A DNA stretch of 64,000 nucleotides from Symsagittifera roscoffensis. Lineage: Eukaryota > Xenacoelomorpha > Acoela > Convolutidae. This document shows positions 31,901 to 42,342 of the stretch, piece by piece. The notes under the pieces were generated by a model. The model did no database searches. It saw only the letters and a list, made by a program, of their open reading frames with translations, and was not told the DNA's origin. The stretch's first letter is position 1; each line of letters begins with the position of its first letter. The stretch covers positions 54,666,928 to 54,730,927 of the forward strand of contig NC_087069.1 of assembly GCF_963678635.1 (NCBI RefSeq). The letters are read 5' to 3'. Made by a program: the position numbers and the translations under genes.

Positions 31901-34900
31901 CCTTCAGATTTTCGTTCTGAAGTATTTGGTGATATTTTTCTAAAACATTGAACATTTCGTCTTTTGTTTGTGATTGCATAAAAACATCGTCTAAATAGGT
32001 GATTGCGTTTTTCTTGAGTATTAGTGGTCTAAAAATTTTGCTCATAAAAGCTGAAAATGCTGCTGGTCCTATGGATATTCCATAGAATAAGCGGTTGAAT
32101 TCATATTGTTGGTTTCCGATAACAAATTGTGTTAAACGTCGTGATTGTTCATCTAGTGGCATTTGATTGTATGCACTATTCATATCGGCGGTTGTAAAGT
32201 ATTTGCCGTTTATTTTTGTTAAAATAACTTGTATTGGTTCAATGGGCCAATTACATTTTGATTCATCTATAAGTGAATTGAGGTATCTAGCATCGAGAAC
32301 GATTTTTAATGATTCTGCTTTAGCTAGAATGATAACGGGGTTGATAAATGTGTTGCCTTTTGGTTGTTCTTCTTTGTTTACTGGTGATATAATGTTGTAT
32401 TGTTCTAAAATATCGAGTAATCTGTTTACTTTATCGTGTAAGTGAAATGGTACTTTACTTGCTCTTTGTTTTTTGAAAACTGCGTCTGGTTTTAACGGGA
32501 GATGTAGTGATGAACTGATTTTTCCAACATCGAATTTTGATGTTGCATAGACTGATGAATATTCAATTAGCTGTTTGGCTAACTTTTCGAATTCGTCTTG
32601 TGTTATTTGTGAATGTTGGAAATTAAACATTGTTAAAAATTTCTGTTGGTCTTCAGTGTAGTTACTTATGTTGAATGTAGGTTTGAAATATGGAGTTTTT
32701 GTGAAATAATCCGTATTTTTGTTTTCGTTACTTATTATATTATTTATAGATAATTCTTCATTAAGAATTGTAGATTGACAAATATCTAATAATTGGAGTA
32801 TATTATTTACGCGATAGGCTTTTTCGTGTATTGGTGATATTGTAGCGTTGGTTTCACAATATCCTAAAAGTCCTAAAGGTAATGTTACTTGGTAAGGTGT
32901 GTTGTTATAGACATGTAAGGAAATGATATCTGAATTCGAATTTTTCAAATATTTTATGGATGAGATTGTGATTTTGAAAAATTTGTGAATAGGTTTGAAT
33001 TCAAATTCTGACATATAAAATTTTTGTTTGTTTTGTTCTTTATCATATTGGTGAACTTGTTTGATTGAAAAATTATAGATATTTCCTGATAGTGGTTTTA
33101 GGTGTTTCCTTTGTTGGTTAAATATCGGGTAGAATTTTGAAAAGAATGGTGGTTGTTTATTTAATCTTTGAAAAAATGTTAAGGATGTTTCTTTTGTTTT
33201 TGTATATTTATCTTTGATTAATAATTTACTGTTTAGGATGTTAATTGTTGGTATATACTTCGAAATAAATGGTATTCCAATGATATTATATTTAATGTCA
33301 GTGATATGGAATATTTGTTTAAATGGCTTATTTAAAATTTTGCTTTGTTCCATTGTTCTGGTGGGGAGGAGAAATAATTGGATTTTTCCGTAGTTTATCA
33401 ATGTTGATCCTTGTGCTGTTGCGAGTTTGCTGGAGGTTTCAAGAGGTGTTAGCTTTGGGTGTAAGGTTTTTATTTCATTCCATGTGGGGATGTTTATTAT
33501 GTTTGATTCTGCTCCTGAATCAATTAAAAAATCTATTTCAAGGTCTGGTGGTTGAAATTCTTTATTTCTTGGGCTTTCTAAGAGAAATGGTATTGTCCAA
33601 ATTTTTTCTTTGGGTTGTTCTTTTTGTATATTTTGATAAATGTGGTTTGTATTCAAGCATTTTGTTTTGGTATTTTTATTGATTTGATTTGTAGTGTTAA
33701 TCTCATTTGTTTCTTGTGTCGTTGGTGTGGAATTTATGGGTGTAGTGTAATAATTTTGAAGAAATTCTGATTGATTTTCATATATGTGTGATGAAAAAGG
33801 TTGTTCATATATGACAGATTCATAGTCATTTTCGACTTTTATCATATTGATAGAAAGAGTGTTTTCAGTATCACTTTCTGAATCTGATGATGTACAGTTT
33901 ATTTGATTGAGTTGTAACGTATCAGTTACTGTGTCATCAATACCTGGAGGGTCTGATGTTGTTTCTGGATTAGACTGTACTTGATTGATTTGTCTTTGAT
34001 GTTTAGGTGTACTACTTCTGTGGCGATTATTAGAATTATTATAGTTATTATTATTCCGGTGTGGTGATTGGGAATAATTTCTATAACGATTATTATAACT
34101 TGAGTGTCGATTTTGTGAATTATTTCGCGATCTGTTTTGGTAATTATTATTTGGTCTGTTATAGTTCGATCTATTATATGAGTTATTCCTTGATTGATTG
34201 TTCGGGTAATTCTGGTTTCGGTTGTTTGAATAACTTCTATTTTGATTATAGGAGTAGTTTCTATTCCTATTGTATGATGAATTTCGTGATTGGTTGTTTG
34301 GATAGTAGTTATTTCTTGATTGGGAATTAGATCTAGAAACAAATCGTTGTGTATTTGAATTTGATCTGGAGTAGTTATTTCGACTATTTGGTCTATTGTA
34401 GTGATTTTGTGATGAATTATTCGTGTTTCTTCGTTCTGGTGATCTTCCTCTATAACTTGAGTTATATGGTGATTGATTTCTTGTATAATTTGTATTGTTC
34501 GGGAGTGGTTTTCCTGAACTGTTGTTGCTGCAGACTGTTTTGTTTGGTAGATTTTGATCTTTTTTCATGTATTGATAGAATGATTTATTTGGTTCTTTAT
34601 ATTTTTGAGGTTTATTTTGATTGTCTTGCTGTTTTTGTCTACATTCGGAAATACTATGTCCGTATCGTCGGCAATAATTACACCATTTTTTGAAAGATGG
34701 TTTGCCTTTAAAGTTTGGGTTCTTTTCGTAAATATTGAGTATTTCAGTGATTTTTTCAACGAGGTCTGTCTCTGATTCCTGTATATTATTAATATTAGTG
34801 GGAGTCGTTTCAATTCTGTTAACGTATTGTAATTTCAGATTTTCCGTTTCTTCTAGTTTCATCGTGATTTCTGCTTGTTCTAATTTGTCTACTAGTTTTC

Positions 34901-37204
34901 GAAAATCTAAATCGGGTTCTCGAATTGAAGAAGGATGGGATGCTCTCTTTTTTATTGCTATTTTCCTTAATTGTGGTGTTAAGGTCATCATTAAGATTTC
35001 TGTCATTTTTGTGTTTTTATAATCGTGTGTATTTAATGAATATGCTTTTCGAACTAGTGTTTCGATTCGTACTGCTATTTGCTTGATGGTTTCGTTTGGT
35101 AATCTGCGAATTTCATTACATAAAACTCTTTGTTGTTGTTTGTTTCTTTCGGAGTCAAACATTTTTGAAAATTCTTGTGTAAACCTTTTCCAGTTTGATT
35201 TTATTTCTAGAGGTAGTACTGAAAACCATTTTTGGGCTGCGCCATCTAAGGTTGTTTGTATTAACGCTGTGCGTCGATGTATCCAATTTTGATGTAGTGG
35301 CGTATTAATTGGTTCAGGTCCAATATTTAAAATCAGGTTTGCTGTTACTGCATTTAAATAATCTTCTACAGAGTATTCAGGGTCTGTTCCTGTGAAAACC
35401 ATTAAAGGTTTGTTTGATGTTATTGATGATCCACCCATAAGGTATGGATTCATTGTCATTTGTAATGATTCTGCTGCATTTGGCATTTGAGAAAAATTTG
35501 AAAGTTGGTTTCTTGTTATTTCATGTTGTTGGAGATAATATGGGAGTGGTATTTCATTTTGCATTTGTGATGGTTGATACGAGTGTGCAGTCATTGGATT
35601 TTGTTGTTGAATTGGTTGAAAAGATTGTGTATTTATTAGATTTTGTTGTTGAATTGGTTGTTGATGTTGTGCATCTATTGGTTGTGGAGAAAAATTTTTA
35701 AGATTTGTACGTGTTCTCTGTATTCCTTGTCTACGATATTCTTGAGTATTTGGTGCAAATATATCTGGTTGTAAGAAATCATCATCTGAGGATAAATAAT
35801 CCATTTGATAAGATGTCTGTTTTTTATTTTTATTTTGTTGAAAAAATGGGTAATTTTCACTGTGATCCTGTGGAGGATTTGTTTGGAAATTTATTGAATT
35901 AGGTTGGGTCATTGGGTTATCCCAATTTCGAGATCTTGTATATTGGTTAAAATTTCTTTGTGGTTGATTATATGTTTTTGATGGATGTGTATAATTATAA
36001 TTATGGTCTGCAAAGTTGTTTCTAGTGAATGTTTTGCGTGTTTTTGATGGTATTGTCATGGGTCTGTATGTTTGGTAATCCATATGTGAATATTTAGGGG
36101 CAACCGAAGGTTTAACGGTTGATTGTAAGGTTACCTGTGTTTGTGAAGGATTTGTATTTCTTGGTGTTGTTAAATTTGGGCGTATTGGTGAAATACTTTG
36201 TTGTGTAGTTGTTGTGTGTACAATTTCTTCATTTATGAAGTGTGATGGTGTCTGGATATCTTGTTGAGTAAGATTCCTAGTTCCATTGAGGTTTTCATTG
36301 TGTATAACTGTAGAGTTTAAACTATTATTTTGTGTATCGGGCAAAAATGTATTATAGTTTAATGGTGTTGCATCAATAGTTAATGGTATTACTTTTACAT
36401 AATCTCTTATGTAAGATATCGTACTTATTGCTTGACTTGAGATTGATTGTGGGAAGCTTATAAATGCGGGATGAGACCATTCGGGGTCCCAAACATAATC
36501 TGATTGTTCTGTGATAGCGGTATCATCGTTCGAGTTTTGGGGTCTAAAATTTTTTCTTGCTTGTGCAATTAAATCAATATTGTGTGTGAAATAATCTATT
36601 ATGAACCATGCCAAAATTTTTTGTAGATCGTGTTTTGTATGTTGTGAAACGTCGTCTTTCGTGAAATTTTCTTTAATGATGTTTAAATAACTAGAGAGTA
36701 GTGTGATTTCATGTCGTACTCTTAAATGTTTGGATGTTTCTGTCGGTGAGACATTTGTTATTGAGATTTCATTTTCTAATATCGAAATATAACTATATAT
36801 TATTGCGAAAACTTCATTGGTGAATATGGAGTTTGCTCTTTGTGAGTTATGATATTGGATGCTTTTTATATATTCTGAAAAAACTTTTGAAAATTCTAAA
36901 TCAAGATCGTCTGTTTGAATTGTATATTTTCTATTATTATGGTTTGGTGAGGTGAATTCTATGGAGTAGATTCCATACTGTTGTGTTATGTTGCATATAT
37001 CTTTTAAGTAGTGGTCTATGATTTGTCTTTTGATTTTTACATCTGGGAACTCTGTTTTACATGGACTGATTCCGGGTTCAAATAAATTTAATAGTAAATT
37101 TTTGCAAAATATATGCTGTCCTCTATCAGTGGTTGCATCAATATAAAAGGAAAGATTTCATCATCATCTGGACTTTCTTCACCTGGGGTGTGCGTTGAGC
37201 TCAT
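28983..37204 (-). CDS. gag-pol: Gag-protease-RT-RNaseH-integrase polyprotein, one frameshift near start
   Basis: Native ATG at 37204 (MSSTHTPGEES). One nt is missing near 37140 compared with the right copy; after it the frame is open for about 2,720 codons to TAA/28983. Counting residues from 36614: capsid-like GTDPEYSVEDYLNAV at about 408; zinc knuckle CNYCRRYGHSISEC at about 643; an Asn/Arg/Ser-rich basic domain at about 680-880; protease DSGAESN at about 1033; RT with catalytic YLDD at about 1541; RNase H CDASN at about 1688 to DTLSRN at about 1805; integrase zinc region with CNDCIVC at about 2088; DDE triad in SFDTKGP (2121), TDNGTEF (2184) and VEGMNRS (2219); GPY/F module at about 2397. 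Gag and Pol share one frame with no stop, so Gag:Pol ratio must be set otherwise. Unusually long for the family. Confidence 0.88.
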
Positions 37205-37646
37205 TTTTTCGTTTGATGACTGTTAATATGTAATTTTTAATGTGTCGAATTGGTTGATTCCAATTGTATAAATGTACTGGTTTGTGTTTATACTGCTTTT
37301 TTATTCTTCTTTTTCCTCTTTTTGATGAATTTGAAGTTGTTTCTGAGTCAGAAAAATATAATTGATCGTGAAGTGGGCAATTTTTATCTATTGATTCTTT
37401 TAGTTTGTAAAGTTCGTCTAAACTGTTGGTTTCTGATTCTGAAAATGCGTTTCGATTTTTTGAAAATCTTTTTCGTGTTATTTGTCTTTGTTTCGTTATT
37501 ATTTTTCTTTTTAGTGTTTGTCGTTTTGTTCGAATGTATCCAACTGTTTGTGTATGAGGTGTGATTACAAGGTCGTATTTTTTGTTATCTATTTCACAAT
37601 TGTGTAAAACGATTGTTTGTTTATTTCCTAGGTTTTTAAATGACAT
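37179..37646 (-). CDS. orf155: basic protein overlapping gag start
   Basis: 155 codons, intact. Strongly basic, with an Arg/Lys-rich segment (RTKRQTLKRKIITKQRQITR) at about residues 39-62, an acidic/serine patch, and a second basic cluster (KRGKRRIKKQYKHK) at about 110-123. Such segments can act as nuclear-localisation or RNA-binding signals, so a Rev-like or nucleic-acid-binding regulator is possible but unproven. The 3' end overlaps the gag ATG by 26 nt in another frame. In the right copy a +1 change in an A run truncates it. Confidence 0.58.
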   Translation of the reverse strand: MSFKNLGNKQTIVLHNCEIDNKKYDLVITPHTQTVGYIRTKRQTLKRKIITKQRQITRKRFSKNRNAFSESETNSLDELYKLKESIDKNCPLHDQLYFSDSETTSNSSKRGKRRIKKQYKHKPVHLYNWNQPIRHIKNYILTVIKRKNELNAHPR

Positions 37647-38578
37647 AAGGTTTAGGATGACGGATGCAAAAGGTTGTTAAATGGTTTCTGTTTTCTTAAA
37701 CTGTTAGTTCTTACGATTTTTTGGTTAGCTTAACCTGGGTCTATTTGTTCAGGGTTGGAGAGAAAAGTATATCGATTCCGAAGAATGATTTTTTACTTTC
37801 TCGTGGCTAGTATAAGTTAAGGTGTTAACTTACTTAATCTTACTTAGGGGTAGTGATTGTGTTCAAGGGTTGGAGAATAGTAAATCGATCCACAAGGTTC
37901 AGGTATAATTAGAACGCGAGTAGTTCGTTAGATACTATTTTAAACTTACTAAGTCTAAGATTTATCCTGGGTCTGTTAAGAGGGGGGGTCAAGTGAAGGA
38001 TGAATAACCGAAGTTCTTCACTGTTTATCCTAATTTGAATGATTAGTTTTGTTTAAAAATTTCTATTAGTCTTAGGTCTTTAGAAAGGGTTGGGTAGTGA
38101 ATCGACGTTTGAGGTCGTTAGACACTAATTAAGTGGGTGGGGGAGAACAAAGTTGTTCTGTTTGATCCAAGGATAAGCCTTGATGATCAAATTTGAAATT
38201 TAATTAAGTAGAAAATGATTTAAGATCCAAGGATAAGCCTTGATGATCTGGTTTTAAAATTAAGTGAATTTAAGTTTTAATAAAATTTTAAATGTGTGTA
38301 AAGGAAAGATTTAGTGTTTTGATGATATTAGTGGGTTTATGATTGCTGTTATGTTTTAGGTGATGGAGCTGGAACAACAGGATGATTTATGATTACTAAC
38401 CATTTATTGTCATGCTACTAATTTTTATTTTTATTTTTCAATAAATATTTTTCAAACATGTTTTGTATATTACTGCAGAGTTTTAGGAAAACGATCTTAG
38501 ATCTTTTTATCAATCGTTATTGTTTATTAATAATTTTGTTTAGCGCCTGAAATGATTTTGAAGATTGACTTCAAGATT
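37647..38578 (-). other. Long structured leader between orf77 and orf155, left copy
   Basis: About 930 bp without an ORF. Two 25-bp hairpin-forming repeats (38164-38188 and 38224-38248) lie 60 bp apart. Three spaced copies of a 'gggttgg(aga)' / 'atcgat' motif occur near 37750, 37880 and 38090. Donor-like AAGTAAG words (sense) lie near 37830. A splice-control and packaging region is plausible. Confidence 0.5.
38164..38248 (-). repeat. Duplicated leader hairpin, left copy
   Basis: GATCCAAGGATAAGCCTTGA (+ strand) with a following TGATC occurs twice, 60 bp apart. Each unit folds by CAAGG/CCTTG pairing plus flanking GATC. The right copy keeps both units at 41273-41297 and 41333-41357, with the same 60-bp spacing. 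Confidence 0.6.
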
Positions 38579-38812
38579 TTATGTTTGCAAATGAAAATCT
38601 AAATTCATTGCTAGTAGTATTCTAAATACAAAAGTTTGTTCTGGCTTTTGCCGAACTATCATATAGCTATATGGTAAGTTTCTACTTTGTCGTATGTCGT
38701 CTCTGGTTCGAGGTCTTCTTCCAATTCCGGGTAGTTCTGTTATGGTTCGGAATATTGGCTCTGATCTATTGAGTCGTAGAGACATTTCGATTAAATTATT
38801 GTCGTATAACAT
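38579..38812 (-). CDS. orf77: small leader ORF
   Basis: 77 codons starting about 85 nt after the 5' LTR, making it the first ORF of the genomic RNA. It has an Arg-rich middle (GIGRRPRTRDDIRQ). The right copy (40714-40947) is the same length with about seven amino-acid differences and no indel, which suggests coding constraint. Function unknown; it could be a leader peptide or regulatory protein. Confidence 0.52.
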   Translation of the reverse strand: MLYDNNLIEMSLRLNRSEPIFRTITELPGIGRRPRTRDDIRQSRNLPYSYMIVRQKPEQTFVFRILLAMNLDFHLQT

Positions 38813-38879
38813 TTTGTAAATGTTTTTGTCTAATTTCTAATCTATTTTGGTTAATTCTAAGCTATTAAGGTCTTGTTCG

Positions 38880-38897
38880 AGACTTATGGTCGCACCA
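38880..38897 (-). promoter_or_regulatory. Primer-binding site, left giant element
   Basis: In sense, TGGTGCGACCATAAGTCT begins 2 nt (TC) after the LTR. The complement ends in CGCACCA, and TTCGA occurs 22 nt before the end of that CCA, about where a tRNA T loop would be. The tRNA species is not identified. Confidence 0.65.
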
Positions 38898-38899
38898 GA

Positions 38900-39309
38900 T
38901 GAGTTAGGTCCGAGTTGGTTAACTCATAGAGTAATTTCGGATAGGGTACACCGTCTGCTCGTCACGCTATCTTATTTTCGGCCGGATAGATTCGTGCAAC
39001 TTCTTAGTCTAATACCGATCCTAATCTTACTCTTATACTATCTAGTCTCAGGTTGTTTAACTAGTCTCTGCTAGGCTCAATAGATCTAGGGTATACTGGT
39101 TTATTGCGGTTGCTGAAGTGCTCGGGAGAGTCCAACTAATTTCTAAGTTAAATTCAAATCTCTCTGGTGCTGAAATTACAAGTAACTTCAGCACTTACAA
39201 ATAAGTGGGTTGTTAGTTAGATGGATCATGATTGGTTAATATTAAATACTTTACATTGGTAAAATATCTAAATTATCCAATCATAAAATGTAGTTTAGAT
39301 CAGGTTCCA
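38900..39309 (-). repeat. 5' LTR, left giant element
   Basis: 410 bp; one substitution relative to the 3' LTR. It ends in the AACT target duplication at 39310-39313. Confidence 0.93.
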
Positions 39310-39313
39310 AACT

Positions 39314-40216
39314 GCTCGTTTCGAAGTCGAAATTCAGCTTTTCAAAAATGTCCACGCGTAAAACATGTTTATAAAAAACACTAAATGCTATACTTTTTGA
39401 CCGATTAAATTGATCAAGAGCACCGATATTGCTAACAAGTTGTAAATAACTACAACATATTAGTTTTTTGGATCTGATCACTCTAATGGAATGTTGGAGC
39501 GGGTAATTGATTAAGGTGGTTTTCTTTTTACGTTCATCTGATTTCAGATACCCTATATGATATACAAAGAAAGCTTATCTTATGAAACATTTATAACCTT
39601 GAGTTCCTTTTTAAAAACCTTTCATGTTTTGAAGAAGGAAATCAAGGTTATAAATGTTTCATAAGATAAGCTTATTTTTATTGCAGAATTATGAGCTTTA
39701 TTTTCTGAAAACTCATTCAGCTTTGAGAAAAACGCAGCAAATGCAGTAAACGTGATAAGTAGATTTTTTGTGTTAAAATGAAACATTTTATCTGTAACTG
39801 GATACCACATCATAAATCTTATTTTAAAAGTGTGAACCAATTCTTCATTTTAAATAGAGGTGTTCACTAAAAATCATCAAACGATTGGTGTAACGACAAA
39901 ACTTCTGAAAAAGATTCAGATGCTTGTGTTTTTTAACAATTTAGTTATCAGTGATATTTTCATTCAAAAAATTGCTGGTTTGCAACTCGTACCCAGCAAA
40001 GGCTGTTTTTCTAGATAGAAATATTATATAAATTACAATGCGAATTTTTTTTTGTATTTTCTGTGCAAAAATGATCTATTTATGTTTTAGTTTAGAAATA
40101 AACGAATTCTGAAAAAAAATAACCAGAAATCAGTTCACTGCTCAGCCGCAGTTCACTGCTCAGTTCACACAACTTCCGCAGCAAAACAAGGCAAATTAAC
40201 ACTTATTTTAACAAGT
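39314..40216. other. Spacer between the two head-to-head elements
   Basis: About 0.9 kb of AT-rich, presumably original intron sequence between the 5' LTRs. It has no gene. It contains the perfect inverted repeat at 39571-39673 and a small duplication of 'gcagttcactgctcagttcac' type near 40135-40170. Confidence 0.6.
39571..39673. repeat. Perfect 30-bp inverted repeat (hairpin)
   Basis: Arms 39571-39600 and 39644-39673 are exact reverse complements, starting AAGCTTATCTTATG and ending CATAAGATAAGCTT, around a 43-bp loop. It could be a small fold-back element or a breakpoint structure. Confidence 0.85.
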
Positions 40217-40626
40217 TGGAACCTGATCTAAACTACATTTTATGATTGGATAAATTAGATATTTTACCAATGTAAAGTATTTAATATTAACCAATCATGA
40301 TCCATCTGACTAACAATCCACTTATTTGTAAGTGCTGAAATTACTTGTAATTTCAGCACCAGAGAGATTTGAATTTAACTTAGAAATTAGTTGACTCTCC
40401 AAGAAGACTTCAGCAGCCGCAATAAACCAGTATACCCTAGATCTATTGAGCCTAGCAGAGACTAGTTAAACAACCTGAGACTAGATAGTATAAGAGTAAG
40501 ATTAGGATTGGTATTAGACTAAGAAGTTGCACGAATCTATCCGGCCGAAAATAAGATAGCGTGACGAGCAGACGGTGTACCCTATCCGAAATTACTCTAT
40601 GAGTTATACACTTCGGTCCTAACTCA
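40217..40626 (+). repeat. 5' LTR, right giant element
   Basis: TGGAACCTGATC...CCTAACTCA. It contains a perfect 13-bp-arm palindrome in U3 (40332-40359) and AATAAA at 40421-40426. The last 25 bp differ from the left-copy LTR (gagttatacacttcgg against gagttaaccaactcgg). Confidence 0.93.
40332..40359 (+). promoter_or_regulatory. U3 palindrome
   Basis: GTGCTGAAATTAC and its exact reverse complement are separated by TT. The same palindrome is at 58820-58847; in the left copy one arm carries a mismatch. A dimeric transcription-factor site is the simplest reading. Confidence 0.5.
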
Positions 40627-40628
40627 TC

Positions 40629-40646
40629 TGGTGCGACCATAAGTCT
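40629..40646 (+). promoter_or_regulatory. Primer-binding site, right giant element
   Basis: Identical to the left copy: TGGTGCGACCATAAGTCT, 2 nt after the LTR. Confidence 0.65.
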
Positions 40647-40713
40647 CGAACAAGACCTTAATAGCTTAGAATTAACCAAAAATAGATTAGAAATTAGACA
40701 AAACATTTTTAAA

Positions 40714-40947
40714 ATGTTACACGACAATAATTTAATCGAAATGTCTCTACGACTCAATAGATCAAAGCCAATATTCCGAACGATAAGAGAACTACCCGGA
40801 ATTGGAAGAAGACCTCGAACCAGAGACGACATACGACAAAATAGAAACTTACCAAATAGTTATATGATAGTACGGCAAAAGCCAACACAAACTTTTGTAT
40901 TTAGAATACTACTAGCAATGAATTTAGATTTTCATTTGCAAACATAA
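40714..40947 (+). CDS. orf77, right copy
   Basis: 77 codons, full length, differing from the left copy at about seven residues and without indels. Same Arg-rich centre (GIGRRPRTRDDIRQ). It is the first ORF after the LTR. Confidence 0.52.
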   Translation: MLHDNNLIEMSLRLNRSKPIFRTIRELPGIGRRPRTRDDIRQNRNLPNSYMIVRQKPTQTFVFRILLAMNLDFHLQT

Positions 40948-41873
40948 AATCTTGAAGTCAATCTTCAAAATCATTTCAGGCGCTAAACAAAATTATTAAT
41001 AAACAATAACGATTGATAAAAAGATCTCAGATCGTTTTCCTAAATTCTGCAGTAATATACAAAACATGTTTAAAAATATTTATTGAAAAATCAAAATAAA
41101 AATTAGTAGCATGACAATAAATGGTTAGTAATCATAAATCATCCTGTTGTTCCAGCTTCATCACCTAAACATAACAGCATTCATAAGCTCACTAATATCA
41201 TAAAAACACTAAATCTTTTCTCTACACAATTTTAAATCATTTTAAACTTAAATTCACTTAAATTTAAAACCAGATCATCAAGGCTCATCCTTGGATCTTA
41301 AATCATTTTCTATTTAATTAAATTTAAAACTTGATCATCAAGGCCTATCCTTGGATCAAAAAGAACAATTTTGTTCTCCCCCACCCACTTAGCTAGTGTC
41401 TAACGACCTCAAACGTCGATTCACTATCCAACCCTTTCTAAAAACCCAGGACTAACAGAAATTTTTGAACAAAACTAATCATTCAAATTAGGATAAACAG
41501 TGAAGAACTTCGGTTATTCATCCTTCACTTGATCCCCCCTCTTACCAGACCCAGGATAAATCTTAGACTTAGTAAGTTTAAAATAGTATCTAACGAACTA
41601 CTCGCGTTCTAATTATACCTGAACCTTGTGGATCGATTTACTATTCTCCAACCCTGAACACAATCACTACCCTTAAGTAAGATTAAGTAAGTTAACATCT
41701 TAGCTTATACTAGCCACGAGAAAGTATAAAATCATTCTTCGGAATCGATATACTTTTCTCCCCAACCCTGAACAAATAGACCCAGGTTAGGCTAACCAAA
41801 AAATCGTAAGGACTAACAGTCTAAGAAAATAGAAATCATTAAACAACCTTTTGCATCCGTCATCCTAAACCTT
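40948..41873 (+). other. Structured leader, right copy
   Basis: No ORF. Two 25-bp hairpin repeats (41273-41297, 41333-41357), three spaced 'ctccaaccctgaac'-like motifs (about 41425, 41645, 41760) and paired AAGTAAG donor-like words near 41675-41690. The arrangement matches the left copy. Confidence 0.5.
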
Positions 41874-42342
41874 ATGTCATTTAAAAACCTAGGAAATAAA
41901 CAAACAATCGTTTTACACAATTGTGAAATAGATAACAAAAAATACGATCTAGTAATCACACCTCATACACAAACAGTTGGATATATCAGAACAAAACGAC
42001 AAACATTAAAAAGAAAAATAATAACCAAACAAAGACAAATAACACGAAAAAGATTTTCCAAAAACCGAAACGCATTTTCAGAATCAGAAACCAGCAGTTT
42101 AGACGAACTTTATAAATTAAAAGAATCTATAGATAAAAAATTGCCCCATTCACGATCAATTATATTTTTCCGACTCAGAAACAACTTCAAATTCATCAAA
42201 AAGAGGAAAAAGAAGAATAAAAAAGCAATATAAACACAAACCAGTACACTTATACAATTGGAATCAACCAATTAGACACATCGATAATTACATATTAACA
42301 GTCATCACACGAAAAAATGAGCTCAACACACACCCCAGGTGA
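41874..42342 (+). pseudogene. orf155, right copy, frameshifted
   Basis: The first about 88 codons match the left orf155. A net +1 change in the A run near 42138 then shifts the frame and ends it at 42233. The original frame resumes afterwards and reaches the TGA that overlaps the gag start. Confidence 0.6.

Larger units (their letters stand above)
20403..39309 (-). mobile_element. Giant env-bearing Ty3/gypsy retroelement, left copy (18.9 kb)
   Basis: Identical-length 410-bp LTRs (TGGAACCTGATC...CCTAACTCA in sense) bound the copy, with a perfect 4-bp target duplication AACT (20399-20402 and 39310-39313). The LTRs differ at one site (20613 against 39110), so insertion is recent. Sense order from the right: LTR, PBS, orf77, leader, orf155, gag-pol, orf76, orf62, ATG-less ORF379, env, orf601, intron, conserved block, LTR. 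GPY/F-type integrase and domain order place it in Ty3/gypsy; the 4-bp duplication also occurs in gypsy errantiviruses. The sense strand is A-rich and G-poor. The only clear lesion is a 1-nt loss near gag codon 21. It lies antisense to TTLL. Confidence 0.93.

Noticed and set aside
33926-34342. 138-codon ORF in another frame of gag
   Set aside because: Shadow of the Asn/Arg/Ser-rich low-complexity Gag segment.
40627-40655. tRNA gene fragment suggested by TTCGA...CACCA on the complementary strand
   Set aside because: It sits exactly at the primer-binding site and no other tRNA arms are present.
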